Source: Hyphomicrobiales bacterium
GTDB taxonomy: Bacteria; Pseudomonadota; Alphaproteobacteria; Rhizobiales; Beijerinckiaceae
Direction: 5' to 3'
Assembly (NCBI GenBank): GCA_003963405.1
Contig: RXIY01000087.1
Location: forward strand, 1-32,251
Length of the DNA: 32,251 nt
Shown: in pieces, positions 25,416-32,251 of the stretch
How positions within the stretch are numbered: the first letter of the stretch is position 1
Layout of the letters: each line of letters begins with the position of its first letter
Notes under the pieces: generated by a model
What the model saw: the letters and a program-made list of their open reading frames with translations, nothing else
What the model was told of the DNA's origin: nothing
Database searches by the model: none
Made by a program: the position numbers and the translations under genes

Positions 25416-26441
25416 TCAGGCGAGGGCCGGTTGCAGGGCGCCCGCCTCGACGATGATGCGCCGGCCGGCCACCCAGGCGGCCCGCAGCCTGCCGATCGGC
25501 CGGTCGAACACGAGCCAGATCAGCCAGGAGGCCCCGAGGATGACCACGACCGCCTCGGCGCAGAGCGCAAACCGCTCGAGAGAGGAGCCCTCGCCCGTGC
25601 CGATGGCGCCGATCACCGACCAGTGCAGAAGATAGAAGATGTAGGAGAGGTCGCCGAACATGCGGTCGGTCGAGCCGCTCTTCTGCTTCGTCGTGTAGAT
25701 CGCCCAGGGCGTCATCATCACGGCGATGAACAGATTGGCCTTGCTGCTGAAGACGAGAAGTCCGGTCTGCGCCGGATCGGCCGCGACTTTGGCAAAGAAG
25801 ATCACCGCATAGACTGCGAGCAGGGCGAAGGTCGCGCCAAGGGAAGCATAGGCGAGCCGCCGGCTGGGCGCGAGCCCATGGGTCGCGGCCGCGACGCCGA
25901 TGCCGAAGAAATACAGGAACGGCAGCACGGTCGCCGAGCCGCCGAACTTCGGCGCCAGCAGCGACAGGACGATGCAGCCGAGCAGGACGAAGATGTTTCG
26001 CGAGACGAGGAAGACGATCACGGGCGCGACGAGATAGAACTGCATCTCCATGTCGAGCGACCAGCCCGGCACATTCGCCTGATAGGAAAGCGAATTATAG
26101 CCGAGGATCATGACATTGGAGAAGAGCTGCCGCATGAGTCCGCCCGCGTCCGCCGGCGCGACGCCGCGCCACCAAAGGAGCGTCCAGGCAATCGCAGAGC
26201 ACAGCGCAAAGACCGGCGCAACGCGCCAGAAGCGCGAGACGAGAAAAGTGAAATAGGCGAGGGTCGTCTTGGAGTAGGTTTTCGTCCACATGGTCGCGAC
26301 CCAATAGCCGCTGAGGACGAAGAAGATCAGCACGGCGGACATGCCGAGATTGAACTTCGTCGTATGGTGCACGAAGACCGCGAAGGCCAGCGCCATTCTG
26401 AGCGCGCCGGGCGATCCGAATTTGTCTGTTCCAACCGCCAT
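25416..26441 (-). CDS. Acyltransferase-3 (OafA/YrhL-type) membrane protein
   Basis: Members of this family move acetyl or other acyl groups onto extracytoplasmic sugars such as O-antigen, exopolysaccharide or peptidoglycan. The 341-residue product is almost wholly hydrophobic with about ten membrane segments. Family marks are the early FVHHTTKF histidines (25-26, in the place of the catalytic His), FFVLSGYW (40-47), SRFWRVAPVFA (69-79) and PGWSLDMEMQFYLVAP. I chose the ATG at 26441 with GGAG 5 bases upstream over longer in-frame readings. The N-terminus before the first helix is short. It is the first gene of the minus-strand run and probably partners the SGNH protein that follows. Confidence 0.92.
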   Translation of the reverse strand: MAVGTDKFGSPGALRMALAFAVFVHHTTKFNLGMSAVLIFFVLSGYWVATMWTKTYSKTTLAYFTFLVSRFWRVAPVFALCSAIAWTLLWWRGVAPADAGGLMRQLFSNVMILGYNSLSYQANVPGWSLDMEMQFYLVAPVIVFLVSRNIFVLLGCIVLSLLAPKFGGSATVLPFLYFFGIGVAAATHGLAPSRRLAYASLGATFALLAVYAVIFFAKVAADPAQTGLLVFSSKANLFIAVMMTPWAIYTTKQKSGSTDRMFGDLSYIFYLLHWSVIGAIGTGEGSSLERFALCAEAVVVILGASWLIWLVFDRPIGRLRAAWVAGRRIIVEAGALQPALA

Positions 26442-26613
26442 GACCGCTCCCATGCGCGTCAGCAATCCATGCAATTTGTTTACTCCCTCGCGGCGCGCGC
26501 GGACTGTGGCAAGAGGTCGCGAAGGCGGGCGGCCGGGTGTGACCTGGCGTCGCAGACCACCGGACGCGTTTTCGTTCTGTTGGAGACGTGGCGGTTTTTG
26601 CTACATCTCTTCC

Positions 26614-27414
26614 ATGCCCATCGATTCACCTTCCTCCAAGCTGCGCGTTGATCTTCATCAAGGGGTCGCGCGTCTCCTCATCGACAATGGCGCCAAGCGC
26701 AACGCCTTCGACCTCGAAATGTGGCGGGCGCTGCCGGCGCTGATGGCCGCGATCGACGCCGAGCCGGAGGCGCGCGTCGTCGTCATGAGCGGCGCGCCGG
26801 GCCTCCCGTTCTGCTCGGGCGCGGATATTTCGGAATTTTCGACCGTGCGCGCCACGAGCGGCGGCGGGCGGGCCTATGAGCAGGCCAATGTCGAGGCCTT
26901 CGAGGCCATCTCGGCCTGTTCGAAGCCGACCATCGCGGCCATTTCGGGCTTCTGCATGGGTGGCGGCATGGGGCTCGCCTCGGCCTGCGATCTGCGGGTG
27001 GCGCAGGAGGGCGCGGCCTTCGCCATTCCCGCCGGGCGGCTCGGCGTCGGCTATCCGCCCTCGGCCATGCGCTATGTCGTGGCGGCGGTCGGCGCGCAGC
27101 GCGCCTTGGAGATGTTCTTCACGGCCCGCCGCCTCACCGCGCAGGAGGCGCTGGCGACGGGCTTCCTGTCTCAGGTTCTGGAGCCGGAGAGCTTCGACGG
27201 CGCCGTGGCGGCGCTCGCCGACACCATCGCCGCAAATGCGCCGCTGACGCTGAAAGCCGCCAAGGCCGCCATCCGGGCCGCCGCCGGCTTGCCCAATGCG
27301 CCGAGCCTCGACGCTTGCGAGGCGCTCGCGGCGCAATGTTTCGACAGCGCGGATTACATGGAGGGGCGCGCGGCTTTCCTCGAGAAGCGCGCGCCGAAGT
27401 TTACGGGGCGGTGA
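26614..27414 (+). CDS. Crotonase-fold (enoyl-CoA hydratase/isomerase family) protein
   Basis: The 266-residue product has the crotonase fold: FCSGADISEF (oxyanion-hole loop, 66-75), ISGFCMGGGMGLASACDLRVA (110-130) and FAIPAGRLGVGYPP. Against classical enoyl-CoA hydratase the two catalytic glutamates are replaced: Gly120 where Glu144 should be and Ala140 where Glu164 should be. Simple hydratase activity is therefore unlikely; the family also includes isomerases, hydrolases, decarboxylases and dehydratases with other residues. The ATG at 26614 gives the normal family length although the ribosome site is poor. The gene is alone, divergent from the acyltransferase and convergent with cysE. Confidence 0.9.
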   Translation: MPIDSPSSKLRVDLHQGVARLLIDNGAKRNAFDLEMWRALPALMAAIDAEPEARVVVMSGAPGLPFCSGADISEFSTVRATSGGGRAYEQANVEAFEAISACSKPTIAAISGFCMGGGMGLASACDLRVAQEGAAFAIPAGRLGVGYPPSAMRYVVAAVGAQRALEMFFTARRLTAQEALATGFLSQVLEPESFDGAVAALADTIAANAPLTLKAAKAAIRAAAGLPNAPSLDACEALAAQCFDSADYMEGRAAFLEKRAPKFTGR

Positions 27415-27421
27415 GCCGGCC

Positions 27422-28273
27422 TCAGATCACGTAATCGAAGGAATCATACGCGAGCCCGCGCAATAGTTGGTCCATGTCACGGGCCGGCTGCGCGGCCGGC
27501 TCCACGCCGACGACCTTCGCCGGCACGCCCGCGACGATGGAATTGGGCGGCGCGGCGTGCAGCACGACCGAGCCCGCCGCGATGCGCGAGCATTGGCCGA
27601 TCTCGATATTGCCGAGGATTTTCGACCCGGCGCCGATCATGACGCCGCGCCGGATCTTGGGGTGACGGTCGCCGGCGACCTTTCCAGTGCCGCCGAGCGT
27701 CACGCCGTGAAGGATGGACACGTCGTCCTCGACGACCGCCGTCTCGCCGACGACGAAGCCCGTGGCGTGGTCGAGGAAAATCCCCTTGCCGAAGCGCGCC
27801 GCCGGATGAATGTCTGCGGCGAGCGCGTCCGACGTGCGGCTCTGGACGTAGAAGGCGAAGTCGCGCTTTCCGGCACGCCACAGCGCATGGGCGAGGCGCG
27901 ACGCCTGGATCGCGTGATAGCCCTTGAAGTAGAGCAGCGGCTCGATGAGGCGGCGACAGGCGGGGTCGCGCTCCACATAGGCCGCCGCATCGGCGCGGAA
28001 GGCGTCGCCCAGCGCCGGCTCGCTGTCGAGCGCGGCGAGAAAGGCGTCGGCGATGGCGGCGGCGTCGATCGCCGTGGTGCCGAGCCGGCCGCTCACGCGA
28101 TGGATCACCGCCTCCTCGAGACTGTGACGATTCAGAAGTTCGCCCATGAAGAGCGGGGCGAGCGCGGGGTCGCGCCCGAGCGCGTCCTCCGCCTCCTGCC
28201 GCATATGCGCCCACATGGCGTCGCGCTCCTTGCAAAGCGCGCCAAGTTCTTCGGGCGGGCGCTCGGCGGCCAT
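27422..28273 (-). CDS. cysE: Serine O-acetyltransferase
   Basis: CysE acetylates L-serine with acetyl-CoA, the committed step of cysteine synthesis. The 283-residue product has the N-terminal SATase helical domain (about 15-130) and the left-handed beta-helix of hexapeptide repeats (HPAARFGKGIFLDHATGFVVGE, then GVTLGGTGK and HPKIRRGVMIGAGSKILGNI) with catalytic His in DHATG and LHGVT. The C-terminus ends FDYVI; a terminal Ile is what docks into CysK to form the cysteine synthase complex. The ATG at 28273 is one base from the lemA stop, so the genes are co-transcribed. It is convergent with the crotonase gene. Confidence 0.96.
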   Translation of the reverse strand: MAAERPPEELGALCKERDAMWAHMRQEAEDALGRDPALAPLFMGELLNRHSLEEAVIHRVSGRLGTTAIDAAAIADAFLAALDSEPALGDAFRADAAAYVERDPACRRLIEPLLYFKGYHAIQASRLAHALWRAGKRDFAFYVQSRTSDALAADIHPAARFGKGIFLDHATGFVVGETAVVEDDVSILHGVTLGGTGKVAGDRHPKIRRGVMIGAGSKILGNIEIGQCSRIAAGSVVLHAAPPNSIVAGVPAKVVGVEPAAQPARDMDQLLRGLAYDSFDYVI

Positions 28274-28274
28274 G

Positions 28275-28871
28275 CTAAAACTTCACCTGCGGAGCCTGCT
28301 GGGCGGCCTCGCTCGCGGTGAACTCCGCCATGGGCTTGGCGTCGGCGAAGAAGGTCTTGGCCCAGAGCAGGGTGGGGAATGTGCGCAGGGAGAGGTTATA
28401 TTCCCGCACGGCCTCGATATAGTCGCGCCGCGCGACATTGATGCGATTCTCAGTCCCTTCGAGCTGGGATTGAAGCGCGAGGAAGTTCTGGTTGGATTTG
28501 AGGTCGGGATAGGCTTCGCTCACGGCGAGCAGCCGGCCGAGCGCGCCCGTGAGCTGGGCCTGCGCCTCCTGGAATTGCTTCATCTTTTCGGGGTCCGTGA
28601 GGTTCGAGGCGTCGATCTTCACCGACGTCGCCTTGGCGCGCGCTTCCGTCACGGAGGTGAGCACGTCCTTTTCCTGCTTGGCGTAGCCCTGCACGGTGGC
28701 GACGAGATTGGGGATGAGGTCGGCGCGGCGCTGATATTGCGACTGGACCGCGGCCCATTTGGCCTTGGCGTTTTCTTCGAGCGTCGGAATCGTATTGTAG
28801 CCGCAGCCGGAGAGCGAAAGGGCGGCGAGAATCGCAAGGGCGAGGAGGCGCCAGCGGGACATGATGCTCAT
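28275..28871 (-). CDS. lemA: LemA family lipoprotein
   Basis: LemA proteins are envelope proteins with long helices; their molecular role is not settled. The 198-residue product has a lipoprotein signal with lipobox LSGC at about residues 20-23, then the family core: NAKAKWAAVQSQYQRRADLIPNLV, TVQGYAKQEKDVLTSVTEARAKA, LLAVSEAYPDLKSNQNFLALQSQLEGTENRI and REYNLSLRTFP. I chose the ATG at 28871 because GGAG lies 6 bases upstream; the ATG at 28877 directly abuts that site. The TPM-domain partner gene often found beside lemA is absent, and the neighbour is cysE. Confidence 0.95.
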   Translation of the reverse strand: MSIMSRWRLLALAILAALSLSGCGYNTIPTLEENAKAKWAAVQSQYQRRADLIPNLVATVQGYAKQEKDVLTSVTEARAKATSVKIDASNLTDPEKMKQFQEAQAQLTGALGRLLAVSEAYPDLKSNQNFLALQSQLEGTENRINVARRDYIEAVREYNLSLRTFPTLLWAKTFFADAKPMAEFTASEAAQQAPQVKF

Positions 28872-29002
28872 ATGCATCTCCAGAAAATCGGGACGCGCGT
28901 GCGCCCCGGCAAGTGATGATGGCTCGGAAGCTTAGGGATTCGCTTGCCGCATGGAAAGGGCGCGCGGCTGGTCTACAATGGGCGGGTAACAGGGGAAGGC
29001 GT

Positions 29003-29425
29003 ATGGCCATCGACGACATCATCGGCAATTTCGAGCTGCTCGAGGAGTGGGAGGACCGCTATCGCTATCTCATCGAGCTCGGCCGCACGCTTGAGCCGCT
29101 GCCCAAGGACGCCTATACGGACCAGAACAAGGTGCGCGGCTGCGCCAGCCAGGTCTGGCTCGAGACGACGCGCGGACGGGACGCGGATGGCGCGCCGGTT
29201 CTCATCTTTCGCGGCGACAGCGACGCGCATATCGTGCGCGGCCTCGTCGCGCTGGTGCTGGCGCTCTATTCCGGCCGCCGCGCGCAGGAGATCGTCGAGA
29301 CGGACGCGGCGCCGCTGTTCAAGCAGCTCGGCCTCGCCGACCATCTCACGCCCCAGCGCGCCAACGGCCTGCGTTCGATGGTCGAGCGCATCAGGAAAGA
29401 AGCGCGCGACGCGCTCCCGGCGTGA
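29003..29425 (+). CDS. sufE: Cysteine desulfuration protein SufE
   Basis: SufE takes sulfane sulfur from the desulfurase SufS and passes it on for iron-sulfur cluster assembly. The 140-residue product begins MAIDDIIGNFELLEEWEDRYRYLIELG, has the sulfur-accepting Cys47 in VRGCASQVW, and the family's LVALVLALYSGRRAQEIV block, at the usual length. The ATG at 29003 is preceded by GGGGAAGG; an upstream in-frame start would add about 30 unconserved residues. It is divergent from lemA. The rest of the suf operon is elsewhere, as is common in alphaproteobacteria. Confidence 0.96.
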   Translation: MAIDDIIGNFELLEEWEDRYRYLIELGRTLEPLPKDAYTDQNKVRGCASQVWLETTRGRDADGAPVLIFRGDSDAHIVRGLVALVLALYSGRRAQEIVETDAAPLFKQLGLADHLTPQRANGLRSMVERIRKEARDALPA

Positions 29426-29463
29426 CGCCGGCGCCGGAGGCTCCGGCGCCGGCGGGCTTTCTT
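29426..29463 (+). terminator. Strong terminator after sufE
   Basis: A perfect 13-bp stem (29426-29438 with 29442-29454) with a 3-base loop begins directly after the sufE stop, followed by GGCTTTCTT. It also lies just past the stop of the convergent DUF6456 gene and may serve both. Confidence 0.8.
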
Positions 29464-30313
29464 ACAGGCTGGGCCGGTAGTCCTCTGCGCCCCAGTGCAA
29501 CAGGCCCTTCGCCCGGGCGGGGCCGGTCGCCCTGTCGCCCATGCCGTAATGGCGCGCGAGGCGTCCGAGCGCGATCTTCAAGACCACCTTCCCCGAGCGC
29601 GCGGGCCAGCCGCGCTCGCTTTCGACCATCTCCAACCCCTTGAGATAGCCGCAGACGTCGGTGAGCAGGCCGGCGAGATCCGGCCCGACGGCGTCATGGG
29701 CGCGGGCGAGGCGCCGTCGCGCGTCCATCGCGATCTCCGTGACCACGACGCCGGCGTCGGCCCCGCGCCGGGAGGCGGCGGCGGCCTCCCAGCGGGCGGT
29801 GACGCGCTGGAGAATCTGCGCCTGCTCGATGTCGCGGCGGAATCGCTCGCCCGCCTCGAACTGGACGGGTTCGAGGAAAGGCCGCCCATCCGCGCCCTTG
29901 CGCCGGGCGAGCCAGGCGAGCGGGCTCTCGGCCTCGTTCACCAGAGTCGGGCGCGCGCCTTTTTCGGGCGCGCGGCGGGCGTGGTCGCCATGCTGGGCGC
30001 GGAAGGGATCGAGCTCCGGATCGGCGGCCGCCAGCCGGCGCAGGAAGGCGCGGCCGGCGTCAGTCAGACGCAGGCGCGGCGCGGCGCCGTCGCAGTCCCA
30101 TTTCGCGAGGCCCTGCGCCACGGCTTGCCCGCCGATCGTGGCCGCAAATCGGGCGCGCGGCACTGTGACGCCCTTGCGGGGGACCAGCACGACGAGCGTG
30201 TCGTCCTCGAAATCGCTGCGAACCGCGCTGGCGCCGGCCTCGCCGAGCGCGCGCGCCAGCCGCTCGAGTGCGCGCGCCGCCGTTTCTTCCCGAGTTTTCG
30301 TGGCTTTGCTCAT
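29462..30313 (-). CDS. DUF6456 domain protein, probable DNA-binding
   Basis: The 283-residue product has an N-terminal part with a winged-helix look (QGLAKWDCDGAAPRLRLTDAGRAFLRRL, about 68-95) and a C-terminal DUF6456 domain (about 128-262): SPLAWLARRKGADGRPFLEPVQFEAGERFRRD, RVTARWEAAA and DVCGYLKGLEMVESERGWPARSGKVVLKIALGRLARHYG. The LTDAGRAFLRRL segment is typical of wing regions in DNA-binding proteins; the domain's function is not established. The ATG at 30313 overlaps the stop of the DnaA-like gene upstream (ATGA), and this two-gene pair recurs in Hyphomicrobiales. A role in replication or transcription control is an inference from the partner. Confidence 0.85.
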   Translation of the reverse strand: MSKATKTREETAARALERLARALGEAGASAVRSDFEDDTLVVLVPRKGVTVPRARFAATIGGQAVAQGLAKWDCDGAAPRLRLTDAGRAFLRRLAAADPELDPFRAQHGDHARRAPEKGARPTLVNEAESPLAWLARRKGADGRPFLEPVQFEAGERFRRDIEQAQILQRVTARWEAAAASRRGADAGVVVTEIAMDARRRLARAHDAVGPDLAGLLTDVCGYLKGLEMVESERGWPARSGKVVLKIALGRLARHYGMGDRATGPARAKGLLHWGAEDYRPSL

Positions 30314-30684
30314 TGTCCGGCTCCTTCTTGCGCCGAGACGAGCGACAGGACCATGTCGCGCTGAGCGGCAAGCGCCTGCTCCAGCCGGGCTGCGCCGCGG
30401 TCGAAGGCGGGATCGTCGCGCAGGTCCTCGATGCGGGCGCAGGCATAGCGCATCGAGGCGCGATCGCCGGCGAAGTCGCGGGCGCAAGCCGAAAGGCTCG
30501 CCCCGAGCGCGACATGATGAAGATAAACCGCGAGGTGGCGCGCCCGCGCGACATGCGCCCGCCGCCGCCAGGGATCAGCGAGGGCCGCCGCCGGAAGACC
30601 GGCCGCCGCCGCCGCCGCCGCCGTGCTGAGCCCCCCGATCGGTGGGGGTGGAAAAAAACTCGTCTCGAGAAAAGCCTGCGTCAT
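30310..30684 (-). CDS. Small protein with DnaA domain IV-like helix-turn-helix
   Basis: The 124-residue product has an Ala/Pro-rich N-terminus (1-40) and then, at about 46-90, a stretch that follows the plan of the DnaA C-terminal DNA-binding domain: RARHLAVYLHHVALGASLSACARDFAGDRASMRYACARIEDL. The DHTTV signature that contacts DnaA boxes is replaced by DRASM, so binding specificity should differ. Caulobacter HdaB is a known small DnaA domain IV-like protein that affects replication initiation; this may be related, which I infer only. I chose the ATG at 30684 with GGAG 6 bases upstream over the ATG at 30696, whose codon provides that GGAG. It is coupled to the DUF6456 gene. Confidence 0.8.
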   Translation of the reverse strand: MTQAFLETSFFPPPPIGGLSTAAAAAAAGLPAAALADPWRRRAHVARARHLAVYLHHVALGASLSACARDFAGDRASMRYACARIEDLRDDPAFDRGAARLEQALAAQRDMVLSLVSAQEGAGQ

Positions 30685-30743
30685 CTCGGTCTCCATTCGC
30701 TATGACAAGGTAAAGCTTATGACGGAAAAAAATCCTATTCAAT

Positions 30744-30759
30744 GGAAAATATTCTTTCC
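30744..30759. promoter_or_regulatory. AT-rich inverted repeat in a divergent promoter region
   Basis: GGAAA and TTTCC arms flank ATATTC in the 122-base region between the DnaA-like gene and the plus-strand 30807 gene. This patch (about 30700-30760) is the most AT-rich part of the area and is a likely place for divergent promoters. An operator role is a guess. Confidence 0.25.
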
Positions 30760-30777
30760 CCAGGGGGGTCCACGGAG

Positions 30778-30803
30778 TCGATCCTCGGCGTCTGGAGGAT
30801 CGA
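30778..30803 (+). promoter_or_regulatory. Hairpin burying the ribosome-binding site of the 30807 gene
   Basis: Nine-base arms (30778-30786 and 30795-30803) pair perfectly around an 8-base loop. The GGAGG Shine-Dalgarno (30794-30798) lies at the loop edge and inside the 3' arm, and the ATG follows 3 bases after the stem. Formation would limit translation until melted or unfolded. Confidence 0.5.
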
Positions 30804-30806
30804 ACC

Positions 30807-31142
30807 ATGACCAGAGCCAAGAACTCAAAAGCGAGCGCAAAGACCCAGGTTTTCGAGAGGCTGGAGGCGGCGGCGCGACCCGCCGTCGAGGCGGCGCTCG
30901 TCGCAAGCCTCGCCGCCTACAATCGCGCTCATGCCTTGTCCCGCTTTCACCGTCTGTCGGCGGAGACGATCCTGAGCGAAACGCCTCAGGCCGCAGGGCT
31001 GATCCTGCGCGAAATCGAGCGCGCCTTGCGCGCCGAGCGGGCGCGTCGCGGCCATTGGACCTATGATCTCAATAATCATATCGCGCTGCTCGTGGCGCGC
31101 CGCGCTGAAAGCGCGCGGCTCGAACGCCTGCGAAAAGCTTAG
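30807..31142 (+). CDS. Conserved-looking helical protein of unknown function
   Basis: The 111-residue product starts at ATG 30807 with GGAGG 8 bases upstream. It is charged and predicted mostly helical (VFERLEAAARPAVEAALVASLAAYN, then ILREIERALRAERARRG), with the most ordered-looking end part GHWTYDLNNHIALLVARRAESARLERL. It has no signal peptide or membrane segment, so it is probably cytoplasmic. I do not recognise a family. The good ribosome site, the codon use like that of its neighbours and the upstream hairpin support a real gene. It is divergent from the DnaA-like gene, so it might share its regulation. Confidence 0.7.
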   Translation: MTRAKNSKASAKTQVFERLEAAARPAVEAALVASLAAYNRAHALSRFHRLSAETILSETPQAAGLILREIERALRAERARRGHWTYDLNNHIALLVARRAESARLERLRKA

Positions 31143-31207
31143 AACTTGCTTCACGGCGGCCTTTGCCTAAATTCGGGCGTCCGCTCTGCGCGTCACAGGC
31201 TTGCTGA

Positions 31208-32014
31208 ATGCTCTTCGTTGAAAGAATTCTGGCGCTCGCCGCCGCCGCCGTCGTGGCGATCTGCCTCGGCGTCGGGATGATGATCATGGCGTTCAGCCCA
31301 CCGCGGCCGGGCGGGGCCATCGCCGCCTTGAGCGGTCCGCTCGACCTCGTTTCCGCGCGGCAGATCGTGGAGACGGAGATCGCGCAGACGCCTGAATATG
31401 CGCGATTCTTTGCGCGGCTGCGGGAAACCTTCACGAGCGATTACGAACGGATGCTCCAGGATTTTGCGGAGCGGCTCTCGCAGACGAAGACCGAGCAGAG
31501 CGTCGATTATTATCTCTCCGAAACCGTCCGAAGCCTGCGCCAGTCGCGCGGGGAGTTCGCCGCCAAGGCCGAGCCGGAGGCGATGGCGCGCGTGTTCTCC
31601 GAGCAGCTGGCTGTGTTGCAGGCGGTGGCGCGGGAGGACAAGAAAATGTGCGTCGCCTTCCTCTATGGCGCGACCAATCAGGACTTCCAGCGTTTCGCCG
31701 CTGCGCAGCGGCCCCTCGTCGCCAGCATGGCGATGGCCGGGCTGGACGCGATGGTGAACGGCAAGGCGAAAAACCTTTCCCGCAGCCCGCCCACCGAAGC
31801 CGATTTCAAGGCGCTCGAAACGGCGCTGGCCGCGCGCGGCCTCGGCAAGGCGGAAATCGACGCCTTGCTGGACGGCAAGATGCCCGACCCGCCGCTCGAC
31901 GACGCCAGGATGTGCGCCGCCGGCCAGACCTATCTCGAAGTCTTGCGCACCTTGCCCGAGGGGTCCCGCGCGCGGATCTATGCGCTCGCGCTCGAGCTTA
32001 TGGCGAAGACCTAG
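31208..32014 (+). CDS. Membrane-anchored protein of unknown function
   Basis: The 268-residue product begins with one hydrophobic segment ([22 protein letters not shown], about 8-29) without an obvious cleavage site, so it is likely anchored with the rest outside the cytoplasm. The remainder is mainly helical and includes [26 protein letters not shown] and [21 protein letters not shown]. Two cysteines far apart (KKMCVAF and ARMCAAG) could form a disulfide. I do not recognise a family. The frame and codon use look genuine. Its last four bases overlap the convergent yidD end. Confidence 0.75.
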   Translation: MLFVERILALAAAAVVAICLGVGMMIMAFSPPRPGGAIAALSGPLDLVSARQIVETEIAQTPEYARFFARLRETFTSDYERMLQDFAERLSQTKTEQSVDYYLSETVRSLRQSRGEFAAKAEPEAMARVFSEQLAVLQAVAREDKKMCVAFLYGATNQDFQRFAAAQRPLVASMAMAGLDAMVNGKAKNLSRSPPTEADFKALETALAARGLGKAEIDALLDGKMPDPPLDDARMCAAGQTYLEVLRTLPEGSRARIYALALELMAKT

Positions 32015-32251
32015 CGGCTGTCTTCCGCCTCTTCGCAGCGGAACGGACCTCGCCAGCGCGCGTAGCGCCAGGGCGTGCATGCGCTGGCGTTCCCGGGCAA
32101 CGCCTCGGGGACGGGATCGAATCCCTCGCCGCCGCCCGGACGGCAGCGGCAGATGCGTGCGAAGCCCATCCAGCCGCCGGCCCAGAGGCCGTGCCTGGCG
32201 ATCGCTTCCTCCGCATAATCCGAACAGGTCGGCGCATAGCGGCAACTCCGG
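32011..32251 (-). CDS. yidD: Membrane protein insertion efficiency factor YidD, C-terminal part
   Basis: The window ends inside this gene; 79 residues and the stop are visible. They contain the YidD signature: [20 protein letters not shown], then [23 protein letters not shown], with the conserved cysteines. YidD is a small inner-membrane-associated protein that helps YidC insert membrane proteins. The visible tail after DPVP (about 35 residues, ending EEAEDSR) includes [18 protein letters not shown] with two more cysteines. The start, and any linked rnpA/yidC genes, lie beyond the edge. Its stop overlaps the end of the convergent 31208 gene. Confidence 0.95.
   Translation of the reverse strand, partial: RSCRYAPTCSDYAEEAIARHGLWAGGWMGFARICRCRPGGGEGFDPVPEALPGNASACTPWRYARWRGPFRCEEAEDSR

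Noticed and set aside
26341-26613. Upstream in-frame extension of the crotonase-family gene
   Set aside because: It would add about 90 unconserved residues antisense to the acyltransferase start; conservation begins at the ATG at 26614.
28913-29002. Longer SufE start 30 codons upstream
   Set aside because: The added residues are not SufE-like, and a GGGGAAGG ribosome site directly precedes the ATG at 29003.

Overview
The window is about 32 kb of GC-rich bacterial chromosome, densely packed with mostly ordinary housekeeping and metabolic genes. The gene content points to an alphaproteobacterium of the Hyphomicrobiales. The evidence is a compact flgB-flgC-fliE-flgG-flgA-flgI cluster, an rph-rdgB pair, the phbA-phbB/phaR polyhydroxybutyrate locus, an ATP-type YchF, a DnaA-domain-IV-like small protein next to a DUF6456 protein, and the GC-rich palindromic intergenic repeats common in this order. 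A methylotroph or methanotroph relative such as Methylocystis/Methylosinus is my best guess from overall impression only; no diagnostic methane-oxidation gene is present.

Layout: (1) 1-190, the 3' end of an outer-membrane beta-barrel gene with a good terminator. (2) 274-3755, a minus-strand flagellar rod/P-ring operon whose genes overlap or nearly touch; flgH is not in it. (3) 3820-6320, ogt, a DUF779 gene and an AldB/ExaC-type aldehyde dehydrogenase, a possible aldehyde/alkylation-stress group, with palindromic repeats between the last two. (4) 6434-7779, rdgB and rph, coupled, divergent from (5) an EF-G-like GTPase with altered G motifs (7938-10019) followed by a small secreted protein. (6) 10615-13474, phbB and phbA on the minus strand, divergent from the regulator phaR. 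(7) 13619-18138, ychF, a secreted di-heme cytochrome with an unusual CX3CH haem site, and an L,D-transpeptidase. (8) 18192-26441, eight minus-strand genes in a row: acyltransferase-3, SGNH protein, RluA-type pseudouridine synthase, TldD-like and TldE-like protease subunits, then a NitT/TauT-type ABC importer (binding protein, ATPase, permease). Short gaps make partial co-transcription likely. (9) 26614-29425, a crotonase-fold protein lacking both hydratase glutamates, cysE, lemA and sufE. (10) 29462-32251, the DUF6456/DnaA-like pair, two unrecognised proteins and the partial yidD.

No stretch longer than 300 bases lacks a gene. The longest gaps are the phbA/phaR divergent region (12599-12847), the cytochrome/L,D-transpeptidase divergent region (16569-16773), 26442-26613, 7780-7937 and 10020-10176; apart from the sites listed I see nothing firm in them. 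I found no tRNA, rRNA, CRISPR array, insertion sequence or phage gene.

I do not see an obvious new defence or biosynthetic system. The best leads are the CX3CH haem motif, the His-to-Ser change in the EF-G-like GTPase, two hairpins that would bury ribosome-binding sites (upstream of flgB and of the 30807 gene), the DnaA-like/DUF6456 pair, and the TldD/TldE pair placed directly upstream of an importer.
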